Origin: Schistocerca nitens
Lineage: Eukaryota; Arthropoda; Insecta; Orthoptera; Acrididae
Assembly (NCBI RefSeq): GCF_023898315.1
Contig: NC_064615.1
Location: 6,706,501 to 6,770,500, forward strand
Reading direction: 5' to 3'
Length of the DNA stretch: 64,000 bases
Below the pieces are notes generated by a model. It was not told the origin of the DNA and searched no databases. It saw only the letters and a program-made list of their open reading frames with translations. How positions within the stretch are numbered: the stretch's first letter is position 1; every line of letters begins with the position of its first letter. Shown here piece by piece: positions 33,731 to 43,338 of this stretch. Position numbers and translations under genes: made by a program.

Positions 33731-34359
33731 AAAACTCGAGCTTCGTCAGTTATGACGGTGTTTTCTGAATGACGTAATGTCAGGCCATGTGGATCCTCAG
33801 CTTATCATTTCTTCATATGTATATTTCTGCCTCTTCGTGTACGTGAAGATGCAGAGCAAGGGGAATTACGCATCAGAAAATCAGGACGTTACACAGCCGT
33901 AGCGAGGAGTTAAGAATGATGTTTAATGCCTGATTTCCCATCAAGCTTCATGTTGACAATTCTGTAGCTGCAATTATTGTACCTATGACATAAATGTAGA
34001 GTAGTTTTCTCTTTGGAATTTGTTTAAAATACATTAGGAAATAATGTTTCGTGAACAATAAAAATCTCTGAATGTTGTAGAGCTATAAAACATCTGATTT
34101 AGGTAGGAAAGATACCTTTCGTTAGTAAGCCTGCTGAAGACTACAGAAGAGTTCAAACTAAATGAAACTCTTGCCGTAGCCTCTGTGTAATCTATTAAAA
34201 TTGTTCAGTCATTGTAGATCTCCGTTCAGTCACAAGAATGAAGCTCATACGTTTTGCCACGTTATATTTTCACCGAACGATGCGGTGTAGTTAAGACACT
34301 GAAAGTGATATTCAAACCCTGAAATATTGATTTCAGTTTTCGTTGCGTCCGCGAAATCA
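33731..34359. other. Intergenic, no recognised feature
   Basis: Nothing beyond chance frames. Confidence 0.4.
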
Positions 34360-35270
34360 CTTTTGGAGAAGCCCAAGATAGTACCTCAAAGAATTCAACT
34401 CCGCATTCTTCCACTTCCTTGTCCACTGAATGTCAACTAATCTGCCTACTGAGCTATTCCTTGTCGTAGCATTTAGAGCCTTAGAGAACTTCAAGCGTCT
34501 CTCTCCATTCCTTAGCAATTCCACATTCCGTTTCTTTGCCCATTAGTTCTTCCTGACTACTCTCTTAAACTTCATCCTATTGTTAATCAATAGAGTACTT
34601 CGTGATGTGAGTATATATCTGCTCTTTGGTATGCCCTACAACCAGAATCTGATTTCGGAATCTCTGCCTGACCATGATTTATTCTAACTGAAATCGTCTA
34701 GTATCTCTCGGTCTTTTTTCCAATTATACCTCCTCCTCTTGTAATTCTTGAATAGTGTATTCGCTATTACTAAGCTGAAATTTATTGCATAACTACTCTT
34801 TCCTCCCTCATTCCTAGTACCAAGCCCATATTATTCTGTAACCTTTCTTCTATTCCTTCTCCTGAAACCGCATTCCAGTCCTCCATGACAATTAGGTTTT
34901 CATCTTCCCTTACGTACTGAATTTCACTTTCGATATCCTCATATACTTTTCCAGTTTCTCCTTCTTAGGTTTGCGATGTCGGCATGTATGCCTGAACTAT
35001 CGCTGTCGATGTCGGTTTGCTGTCGATTCTGATGAGATTCTGAACTGTTCGCAATAACTCACTCTTTGTCCTACCTTCCTGTTCTTACCGAATTCTACTC
35101 CCGTTATACATTTTAGTGCTGATATTACCCTGCATTCGTCTGACCAAAAATCCTTGTCTTCTTTCCATTTCACTCCACAGAACTGAGACAACAAATTCCT
35201 TGAAATCAGGAAGCAATCGACCCATGTAATCAAGGAATAAGGTGAGCATCTACTTTCCGTGAAGAGCACA
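34360..35270 (-). mobile_element. RTE-like LINE endonuclease region, degenerate
   Basis: The minus-strand frames give WKEDKDFWSDECRVIS (about 35180), then further along DENLIVMEDWNAVSGEG (about 34870-34920). That is the AP-endonuclease block containing the catalytic ...DWN motif. Next come a truncated NERG-like stretch and a linker ending SVGRLVDIQWTRKWKNAELNSL (about 34400-34460). The order EN then EN-RT linker matches RTE-type ORFs. Stops and frameshifts are frequent, and the RT domain is absent. Confidence 0.7.
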
Positions 35271-36181
35271 GAACTTGGAGCACCATTCCACAGCGTTGCT
35301 TTTCGTCAGACATGCTGCCCATACACAATATACATCCTACGTTGGATACCTACCCGTGTTTGTCCTTCAGCAACCAAGAAAAGAATAACAGCACCTTGGT
35401 CTTATTTGGATGCTTTTGGTTATAACGTCACCATAGTCGACGTCCCCGTATTTACCGTACGCACGCCGGAAAGACATGAATGACACACATGTCTGTGCTT
35501 ATATACCCGCATTGGATTAGCGCAACGTTCCATATATGCTACATCAGTGACCTTGTATGGTGTACCGTGGGTTTTGATGATTGACAGGATTAAGTAAACG
35601 TTCTCAGTATTTTATTCGATGCAGTAATAAAATATACAGAGGTGACAGCTACGTGACGTTTTACAATCTACTCTGCCGTATTTTCCACTCACTTCAAGGA
35701 ACGTCAGATTCAGTTTGAAAAATACTACAGCTTGGACTGGAAAGCAATCTACTTGTCTATTCAAGAGAAACGCATAATCAAGACCATACTGAATCGAAAG
35801 GCATATTTATGTTTTGGAAGTAGCAGATGTTGTTGGGCAATTGTTTGCGCGTGCAAATATATTCCGAACTTTTCTGCAGGTTACCGCTAAGAAGTCTGCT
35901 AGCATTCATGGCCCTCAAGCTCTACGTTACTCACAACGGGTAAATTAAGTGTAGAGCGGATTACGCAGCATTTAAATGCGCATTTAAATGACGTGACCTG
36001 AATATTTAAGCGATAATAATTTGCTGAATGCTCTTTCATAGAAAGAGAACGCGAACCGTAATTGGCTTCATATTGTGTTAATAGAGGGCATTAAATTGCA
36101 GTAGATTACGCTACATCGGCGGCGGAGACCGATCGTGGGTGGAGGTGGAGTACACAGTTTGCGGACACGCGTTTGAATATT
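35271..36181. other. Intergenic; contains a 22-bp perfect palindrome
   Basis: No gene seen. CATTTAAATGCGCATTTAAATG split into two TTTAAA cores occupies 35969-35990. The sequence from about 35900 to 36180 carries no repeat signature and might be regulatory. Confidence 0.4.
35969..35990. repeat. 22-bp perfect palindrome
   Basis: Two CATTTAAATG halves around a central GC step read identically on both strands. Function unknown. Confidence 0.9.
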
Positions 36182-36689
36182 CCCTAGAGCAGGGGTCTCC
36201 AAACTAGGCCCGCGAGGGCCGCCAAACCGGCCCGCGTTAGCTGGCCGGACATCCCCGGTATCCGGCCCGCCGAATATTTGAGGTGGTGGTACCTATACTG
36301 CCAACAACTGAGTTTCGAGGCCTATCGCGACTAATACACCGCCACATTGGCTCTGCTACTCGCTACAAGACTACATAACTAAACTTATTGTTGCGCCGCT
36401 TGAAATACCAATGCGTTGACATACTCTACCTCTGTTACGTCTTGCAGTAATAGTGTTGCTAAAAATAATTTTGAGATTTCGTTAACTTTGCAGGACGCTT
36501 TCGTGAAGAATGTGCAGTGACATACTTTTTTGTTGGTGAAATTCGCCAGAATAAAATACGCCAGAATTTCGGTCAGATACGTCCACCAATCAAAATTATG
36601 TGATTAAATAAAAATCGTAGTTCGTTTTAGTGCCAGGTATTCCCACAACCTTAGATTTGTGCGATTTCATCGTTCCTTTAGCCTTACAT

Positions 36690-37295
36690 AAAAAAAAAAA
36701 AAAAAATTCTTTATTTATTTCATCATTATCATGTTACAATTTAACCTACTACCTAAATACATTAGTAGGTCCTATATTTAACTATGTCTAAGTTCTATCT
36801 GCAGCAATTTGATTTTAACACTACAGGCTTTTCTTGCTATACTCTATCACCACTATGGAGGTTAATCTACCATACTCACTATACTATGTTACTGTTTGTA
36901 TAACATTAATTTTAGCTTGTTTTGATTGTGATACTACTTGCTAATGGTTATTATTATTGTGACTATTCTACCTGCAGCGTTACAAATGTGCCAGGATAGA
37001 TACAAACCTACTTTTTGGCCGTTCCCACTGAGCTAATCCCAGTGGGAGTGCCCCTGGCACTGGGCTGGCCGATGACGTATTCGCTGCAGTTCTATACTAA
37101 TTCTATTACCCTAGTTTGATTTTATAACTAATCTTATGTCTAATGTCGTTTTCGGTGCGTGGTCAAGTCCGGTGATGATGTACTACCCCCCAACCTATTC
37201 CGAAAACCTGGCGGATTCCAGCCGTGAGGCGGCTGGCCAAGTCCACGTCCCGGCGGAACAGGGGGGCGTACGCGACAAGTCCGGTGTTTATTTAT
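36690..37295 (-). other. LINE 3' UTR with nested hairpins and oligo(T) end
   Basis: The 3' UTR lies after the RT stop (TAA at 37298-37296) and ends in the sense orientation AATAAATAAAGAA followed by 17 T. Within it GTGCCAGG (36988-36995) can pair with CCTGGCAC (37053-37060). Inside that, TCCCACTG (37023-37030) pairs with CAGTGGGA (37040-37047). Such 3' structures are often the RT recognition site in LINEs; that role is inferred here. Confidence 0.6.
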
Positions 37296-40200
37296 TTATC
37301 GATTGTTCTCGAGATATTCTCTGAGGACTTTACTCGATATTTTATTTGTTAGGTGGTTCAAGATATTGAATGTGTTTTCGTGCCTGAGCAAGTGGTACGT
37401 GTGGTTGTTCGGCAATTGTTCCCTAAGTTGTTGTGCAACATCGTCGAAGAGGGGACACTCGTACACCACATGGTCTGGAGTGCCCAGCACTGCTCCACAG
37501 TCACACGCTGGTGTTGCCCTCTTCCCGAACCGACAAAGATATGTCGGATAGGGTCCGTGCCCAGTAAGAAAGTGCAGCAGTCCCCGTGTTGGTTTGATAT
37601 AGGTGAGTTCTAGTCGTTCTTTTATGTTGGGAAGCAGTTCTTGTGTCCTTCGGCCAGTTTCATCATTGTCCCAGAGATTTTGCCATAATTCCATGCCCCT
37701 TCTTCTGATGCTTTGTTTGTCCCCTACGTATATCCCCATAATTTCCTCTATTTTTTCCCTTCGATTTTTCTTTATCCAGTACCAGGTGGCCTGCTCCCTG
37801 ATTTTTATGTCCAGTGGACATAGCCCCATTAGTACTGAAAGTGCCCCTCCTGGAGTTGTTCTGTATGCACCCACTGAACGTAGGAGCATGTTTCGCTGCA
37901 CTCTTCTTACGGCCACGGCAGGCATGACCCTCGTGAGCCTGTGTGCCCAGACCGCTGACCCGTAACCTACTATGGATGTGAGAATGCTATTATGGTATAA
38001 TTTAATAAGATCAGGTGGTAGGTGGAATCTTTTATGTCCTATTCCTATTAGGTTATGTAGTACTGTGAGTGCTCTTTGCGTTGCAGTGTCTATATGCGAT
38101 GCATAGTTCCACCTCTCGTCGACGATGACACCAAGATACCGGGTTTCACGGCGCCTAATGACCGGTAGGCCATTTATTCTTACGGTAGGATTTCTTGTGA
38201 GTTGGCCTTTGAGCAGCAGGTAAGTTGACTTATTGGGTGCTATAGTCATTTTAGTTTTGTGACACCATGTGGTCAGTATTGTAATAGCTCTTTCTATTTT
38301 CGGCTCCAGATCTTCGCGGCTTCGGCCGCCGACCAGCAGGAGGAGGTCATCTGCGTAGGCTATGACCTCTAGCACATCTTCACTGCTCTTTAGTTCTTCC
38401 AAGAGTGGCTCCATGTTTATATCCCAAAAGAGTGGCCCCAGGACTGAACCCTGAGGACACCCCTTGGTGATTTTCTTACCCTAGCGGTTCTGGCGCTGCA
38501 GTCCGGAACCGCGGGACTGCTACGGTCGCAGGTTCGAATCCTGCCTCGGGCATGGGTGTGTGTGATGTCCTTAGGTTAGTTAGGTTTAAGTAGTTCTAAG
38601 TTCTCGGGGACTTATGACCTAAGATGTTGAGTCCCATAGTGCTCAGAGCCATTTGAACCATTTTTTCTTACTGACTTTGCCGCTAGGGGCCGATAACCAG
38701 ACCTCCCTGTCTTCACAATAGCTCCTCAGACAGCCATATAGCGGCCCTGGGCATTCTTTCTCCCGCAAGCAGGAGAAGAGCGAAGGCCACCACAGGTTGT
38801 CAAAGGCGCCACTGATGTCCACCATGATGCCGACTATGTACTTGTGCGGGGCAGAGTCACAGACATCCGCAGCCAGGGCGATTGCGTCAGACGCAGACCG
38901 CCCCGTCCGAAAACCGAACTGCCTGTCACTCATCCCGCACAGGACTCGGTGTGCAGCCAACCTGTCTGCCAGCAACCTCTCAAAAGCTTGCCCAACAAGT
39001 CCAGCAGACATATGGGTCTGTACGACTTGGCTTCTTTGGGGTCTTTGTCCGGGCCCTTCTTGATTATAACTACATTCGCCTTTTTCCAAATAGAGGGGAA
39101 GGTCCGAAGCCGTAAACACTCGTTGTACAGCTGAGTGAGAGGTGCCACCAGCTGGGGGGCGAGGTACTGTATCACCTCCGCAGTAATGCCGTCTGGGCCA
39201 GGAGCTTTGCCTTTTTTGAGCGCTTTTATTTGGGAGTTTACCTCTTCTTCAGAGAAGGGGTAGACCACACGGTTATTTTCGTAGACCCGTTGGTTCTCTC
39301 TTCTTATTCTCTGTTGTTCTTCAGAATCATCTTCTTCTCTATCGTCAGGTAATAGGGCACGGAGTAGGACTCCCGCAGTTTCCTGCCAGGTCTCCGTCAT
39401 CCGGTCCCCACTCCTGACGGTAGATAGCACCATAGGTGATTTAATTTTTTCCCTTACTATTTTGTAAGGTAGTCCCCAAGGGTCTGTAGCCAATTGGCTT
39501 TGCACGTATTTCTCCCAGCTCCTCGTCCTGACTGCCTTGAGTTCCTGTTGGAACTGTTCTTTGGCTTCTCTGTATATCTGCAGCCATCGCTGCTTTTCGT
39601 GCTAGACGACACACCGCTGGTAATACCTCCTCGCCCTCCGTACTGCTTGGCGCATTTGCCCCAGTTCGGGTGACCATGGTGAAGGGGCGGCCGCGATAGC
39701 CCTCCTCCTGGTTGGTACAGCTGCCTTAACTGCCCTAGTTATCGCACCTGTGAGATCTCGGGCGTATTCTTCTATATTGACATCACCCTCCAGTAATGCA
39801 GGGATGTCACACTCCCTAGCCAGCCGGTCCCAATCAGTTTTGTTATAATTGAGCTGCGTTTCCCACCCCGTGTCCCAGTGGCACTCGCTGTCTCCAATGG
39901 TGAATGTTATGAGGTTATGATCGCTTGTGGTAATCTGGTCCCAAACTGTCCAATTCGATATTTTTGTTGCAAGGTTCGGCGTTACCAGGGTAACGTCAAT
40001 GTTTGTACCATGTCCCCCCCCCTCCGGTGTAGGTGGGAGGGTTTCCCTGTTTATTAGCGACCATAAGTTGTAGTGACATGATGGTGTCGACAGCTTTCTC
40101 TCCTCTGTCATCTTGAGTACCACTGAACCACAGGGGGGATTTTGCATTGATGTCCGCAGTCACAAGAATTTTCTGTCCTCGCAACGCCGTGGCTATTTGC

Positions 40201-40607
40201 ACAAGCTTATCCAAGAATTCATCTATTTGCCTTCCATACTGGAAGTACATGTTGACCAGGTATAATACCCCTGTGGGTGAATGAAGCTCCACGACGTTGC
40301 AGTGGTCATCCGAAAATTGCGCTAATACGGTGGCTCTCAATGCTTTGTTTATGATTAAGACTGCGGCTCTTGGTTCCCCTGCGTTATAGATTTGTTGCCA
40401 ATTGGCTGCGGTGAACGGGATCCGTCCAGCCAGGGAGTATGGCTCCTGTATGCAGACTACATCTAGACTCTTCTCCTCCACCACCTTCCGGAGTTCCTGC
40501 AAAACCAATTTACTGTTATGAGCGTTTATCTGTCCCACTCTTAACTGGCTCACGTGGGTAGTATGTATGTATATGAGACTCTGGCCAGTTTTTGCGCCAG
40601 TCGTGTG
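37296..40607 (-). pseudogene. R1-like LINE ORF2 (endonuclease-reverse transcriptase), broken
   Basis: An N-terminal AP-like endonuclease begins LRVGQINAHNSK (about 40545), with CIQEPYS, then TADINAKSPLW and the SDHNLITF block. A linker, then RT follow: KKGKAPGPDGITAEVI, SYRPICLLDLLGK, motif A VDISGAFDNLWW, CPQGSVLGPLLW, YADD at 38357-38346. A C-terminal zinc-finger-like CDCGAVLGTPDHVVYEC closes the protein. Lesions: frame change at a 9-C (+ strand) run 40014-40022, TAG at 39604-39602, frameshift near 38985, and a SINE at 38480-38662. The frame opens at 40607 after TAG and has no ATG before the endonuclease (only GTG at 40553), so its natural start is unclear. It overlaps the preceding frame and would need a +1 shift from it. 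Confidence 0.9.
38480..38662 (+). mobile_element. tRNA-derived SINE (family 1), nested in LINE ORF2
   Basis: Slightly 5'-truncated (begins CCTAGCGGTTCTGG within the A-box region), with B box GGTTCGAATCC and 3' end GAGCCATTTGAACCA. The TSD TTTTCTTAC is at 38471-38479 and 38663-38671. It separates the RT motif CPQGSVLG side from the upstream palm, so it postdates the LINE. Confidence 0.94.
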
Positions 40608-41289
40608 CTACTCTGCCGTTGGTGATGACAGATTGATTATATAGTTCATTGAGGTCGAACTTTTCATTGCGCCTTTCAAAGACTTTCTTAACCAGGTCTC
40701 GCAGGGCTCCAAAATCTGTGGGGAGATTCATTGTCTTAAGCTGTATTCTGTCTACAGCCTCCATCACTGGGAAGGTAATGTCTCTGCCATATTCGTGGCC
40801 GACACGCACCACATGTCTCAGGGCTGTTGTGAGAGTGGCCGGCTCTTCAAGTCTAGACAGCTGTAAAGCGTGCTCCAGATTGGGATAGATCCTGGCAGGA
40901 TCTATTCCTGGCCCTCGTTCTATCGGTGGGCTTATTGGTGTACCTATGTTTGTTGGTACACTAGTGCTACTTATTTTATTTTCTTGTACTTGCTCTTCCT
41001 GACTTTTTGTATTCGGGACTTCAGTCACCAACAATTTCCCTACCACAGGATGCCCAAGTGGTCGTGCTTGATCTTTAAGCGACCTTTGTCCCCGATTCGG
41101 AGGGGAGGGTGCTTCATTCTGATCACAAGGATCTGTTTGAATACAGACATCTTTCATTGTAATGACAAGATGTGGCCTAGTGATCTTCTGTATAAATTCT
41201 TTGAATTTATTAGCCCTTAATGCATCCCTCAACCGCTTGCTGGGAGACTTTCGTTTGGGCTTCCTGTTCCCATTTGGGGACTCAGCCAT
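40516..41289 (-). CDS. LINE-encoded 257-aa protein, no recognised family
   Basis: The frame starts with ATG at 41289 inside ATGGCTGA, so its start overlaps the ORF1 stop by 8 nt, the layout used for coupled ORF1-ORF2 translation in R1-clade LINEs. It is open for 257 codons. The N-terminus is strongly basic (residues 7-34, e.g. KPKRKSPSKRLRDALRANKF). The middle is polar and Pro-rich (about 55-125). The C-terminal half looks helical (NLEHALQLSRL, TTALRHVVRV, DFGALRDLVKKVFERRNEKF). I see no zinc finger, endonuclease or RT motif. It is either a separate third ORF or, more simply, an N-terminal extension of ORF2 cut off by one frameshift in this copy, since ORF2 lacks its own ATG. Function unknown. 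Confidence 0.75.
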   Translation of the reverse strand: MAESPNGNRKPKRKSPSKRLRDALRANKFKEFIQKITRPHLVITMKDVCIQTDPCDQNEAPSPPNRGQRSLKDQARPLGHPVVGKLLVTEVPNTKSQEEQVQENKISSTSVPTNIGTPISPPIERGPGIDPARIYPNLEHALQLSRLEEPATLTTALRHVVRVGHEYGRDITFPVMEAVDRIQLKTMNLPTDFGALRDLVKKVFERRNEKFDLNELYNQSVITNGRVAHDWRKNWPESHIHTYYPREPVKSGTDKRS

Positions 41290-42433
41290 AGTCGATTCGA
41301 GCTATGAGTCTCTGCTCAAGCATCCTGTAGGTAGCGCAATTTCTGCCGGTTGCGTTACATGGCTTTTTGCCTCTCTTTATGCAGGGTATGCATATTCCAG
41401 CTTTGCTGCAACTTTTCCTAGTATGATCTTCTGACCCACACTTGGAGCAGGCCGGCCTCCTCTCACAATGCTTATGTATATGATCTAAGTCGCCACAGTT
41501 GTGGCATCTTGGAACCACTAAGTAATCTCGCACGTTTATAGCGTGAAAGCCTATGTAAACTCTCCCCATAGTGGTGATTCTACGCCACATCTTTCCCGAG
41601 ACCTCGGCAACGTGATGTACGACGTCACGCTCCCGGGGCCCTGTTCTGAAGCGTAATTTGAAGTCGTTCTTGAAACTTTCCCATTCCATATCATCAAAAT
41701 TTTGGTTATACAGTGTCTCATAGATATCTGATTCTGTTAATGCCACTGGTACGTCATAGAGGATCACCAGCGGATTTCGCTTTTTAGGTGGCTCACATTT
41801 GACAGCCGTATTCAATTTGGTATTATTTAGGATTTTATCTCTGTCTTCCTCGGTCGCTACGTCAACTACTACTACGTTTTTTGTTGTCTTGACTTTATTA
41901 ATTTTAATTTTGTCCTTAGCAGGATCAACTGTAGTAGTGAATATTTCCTGTACTTTTTTGACCGTTTGTCCGGGCAGGGGTCTTAAAAAGACCGCCGTGT
42001 CCGGCCTTTTAGTTACCTTAGCAATTGTCTCTTTAGTGGTTTGGGGTTTTGTGACTGCTTGTGCAGCCACTGCAGCCCAAGTTTTGGTTGGCTGCTGCCT
42101 TAGTCTGTTGTTCTCTTTTTCAAGTTCTTCGAGTCGCCCCTCAAGCTTTGCACTTGCGATAGCCCAAGCGGCGAGCTCATTTTTGATTGCCAGAACTGCA
42201 GCCTGGCTGATTTTGCCGTTTTTCACACTCGAGTCAAGGATTTGGTTAATTTTAGTATGTCTTTCGAGTGTGTTTTGCTCGTTCTGTTCCGCTTCCTCCT
42301 GTGAGGTAGGAACAGTCGCAATCGACGCCCTCGAAGTCGCACTAGAATCACTCGTTTCTGAATCAGCCATGTTTGTGAACGAGTGATGAAAGATGGGAGC
42401 CCGTCTCTTTCCCCGGACCGGCTCCTCTGGCAT
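41282..42433 (-). CDS. LINE ORF1 (gag-like, CCHC zinc knuckles)
   Basis: RNA-binding gag-like protein of a non-LTR retrotransposon, 383 aa from the ATG at 42433; the next ATG, at 42370 (MADSETSD), is an equally plausible start. Polar N-terminus, a coiled-coil-like stretch AKLEGRLEELEKENNRLRQQ roughly at residues 95-120, then a central domain. At the C-terminus two exact CX2CX4HX4C knuckles (CHNCGDLDHIHKHC, CSKCGSEDHTRKSC) are followed by a third Cys-rich run (CIPCIKRGKKPC). This matches the R1-clade ORF1 plan. It would coat element RNA in the cytoplasm. The stop overlaps the start of the next frame by 8 nt. No interruption seen. Confidence 0.9.
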   Translation of the reverse strand: MPEEPVRGKRRAPIFHHSFTNMADSETSDSSATSRASIATVPTSQEEAEQNEQNTLERHTKINQILDSSVKNGKISQAAVLAIKNELAAWAIASAKLEGRLEELEKENNRLRQQPTKTWAAVAAQAVTKPQTTKETIAKVTKRPDTAVFLRPLPGQTVKKVQEIFTTTVDPAKDKIKINKVKTTKNVVVVDVATEEDRDKILNNTKLNTAVKCEPPKKRNPLVILYDVPVALTESDIYETLYNQNFDDMEWESFKNDFKLRFRTGPRERDVVHHVAEVSGKMWRRITTMGRVYIGFHAINVRDYLVVPRCHNCGDLDHIHKHCERRPACSKCGSEDHTRKSCSKAGICIPCIKRGKKPCNATGRNCATYRMLEQRLIARIDYG

Positions 42434-43204
42434 GGGGGGGGACTTCTGCAGCTCGCCCACCAACCTCGCCCCTAGGTCAAGGGCACTCCTGAGCTGTCAG
42501 GTTCAGCGCGCCGTTGCCAGCGCACTGGTCCTCGTCGAAGGCCTCGTCGTCGACGATTTCACACGACGCTCCTCGGCAAGTGCACCCCGCACTCCGGAGA
42601 GGTGGATGCACCCCTCGTCCTTCGCCGCCTACTAGCCCGAGCTTCCACCTGAAGGCCAAGGACCCACTCCTACTCAGGTGGTGGGTCGGTCCCCCAGTCG
42701 TTCGGCGGTCTGGACCCATCTAACCTGGCCCAGGCGATGTCACCACCTCCTGGGTTTGGCAGAACACGCCCCGGTTACCCAGGGGCGCGGCGAAGCACCC
42801 TTGCCGACTCGCGCCGTGATCCCACGCCGACAAACGAGGTCGCCGGCACGCAGAGCACCTGCTGGTCTGTGCCCTGCGAACAGAAAGGGACTGGTGTTCG
42901 GTCCCTCGACACAGCTCCCCCTGTGCCACGCACCCTTCGCTTTCGCATCGGGTTGGGTCGCAGCTCTCCCTTTTGTCGCAAGGCAGAATGCCAAGCTTAA
43001 CATCTGGCACCACGGGAAGGCGGAAAGAGCCACTTGGGAAGGAGAGGCTATAAGAGACGCATCACTCCCCCTGTGAGGACTGCCACGGCACACCCGACTG
43101 AAAAGCGATACGCCCCAGTGCGAGCTTCCGTGCCTTACGGCGCGCCGGCAACGGGCGGGCCCGCGCCGAAACGCGCCGTCGAGTGACTGACCTCACGCCA
43201 GACT
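42434..43204 (-). other. R1-like LINE 5' UTR
   Basis: GC-rich leader of about 770 bp between the LINE 5' end (starting GTCTGGCGTGAGGTCAGTC on the minus strand, next to the TSD) and ORF1. The several open frames on both strands reflect GC content; none has a recognisable domain. It presumably carries the internal promoter, as in other LINEs. Confidence 0.7.
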
Positions 43205-43338
43205 TTTAGCCTTACATTACGGTGATCATGAAGTGCTAGGGTGCTTTAATCACACTAGGTAGATCTTGGCCCTTATGACTTCGTGGAGGAGTCAATGTGG
43301 CCCGCGGACTAAAAACTTTGGTGACCCCTGCCCTAGAG

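Larger units (their letters stand above)
36690..43204 (-). mobile_element. R1-clade-like LINE, near complete, 6.5 kb
   Basis: A 13-bp TSD TTTAGCCTTACAT at 36677-36689 and 43205-43217 defines the ends. In minus orientation there is a GC-rich 5' UTR (43204-42434) and a gag-like ORF1 with CCHC knuckles. An extra reading frame, an AP-endonuclease plus RT ORF with a CX(n)H-type C-terminal finger, and a 590-bp 3' UTR follow. The domain order and the RT and tail motifs fit the R1 clade, but it is not inserted in 28S rDNA. The 3' end finishes in 17 T (A on +). ORF1 and the extra frame are open. The EN-RT ORF carries a poly-G frameshift, a stop, another frameshift and a SINE. Confidence 0.9.
36190..43330. 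mobile_element. hAT-type non-autonomous element, split by a LINE
   Basis: The left end CAGGGGTCTCCAAACTAGGC and the reversed right end CAGGGGTCACCAAAGTTTTT are short imperfect TIRs of the hAT kind. An exact 8-bp TSD, CCCTAGAG, is at 36182-36189 and 43331-43338, the TSD length typical of hAT transposons. Without the LINE the element is about 610 bp and shows no transposase, so it depended on a partner in trans. The 6.5-kb LINE inserted at 36689/43205. Confidence 0.88.

Noticed and set aside
38500-38660. Direct-repeat array resembling CRISPR from the many similar SINE copies
   Set aside because: Copies are hundreds of bp long, dispersed, in both orientations and individually flanked by TSDs.
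42477-43093. Several overlapping frames in the GC-rich leader
   Set aside because: Openness in multiple frames on both strands follows from GC content; this is the LINE 5' UTR.
36690-43204. R1 insertion into 28S rDNA
   Set aside because: The flanks are a hAT element with CCCTAGAG TSD, not rRNA sequence, and no rRNA is visible in the window.
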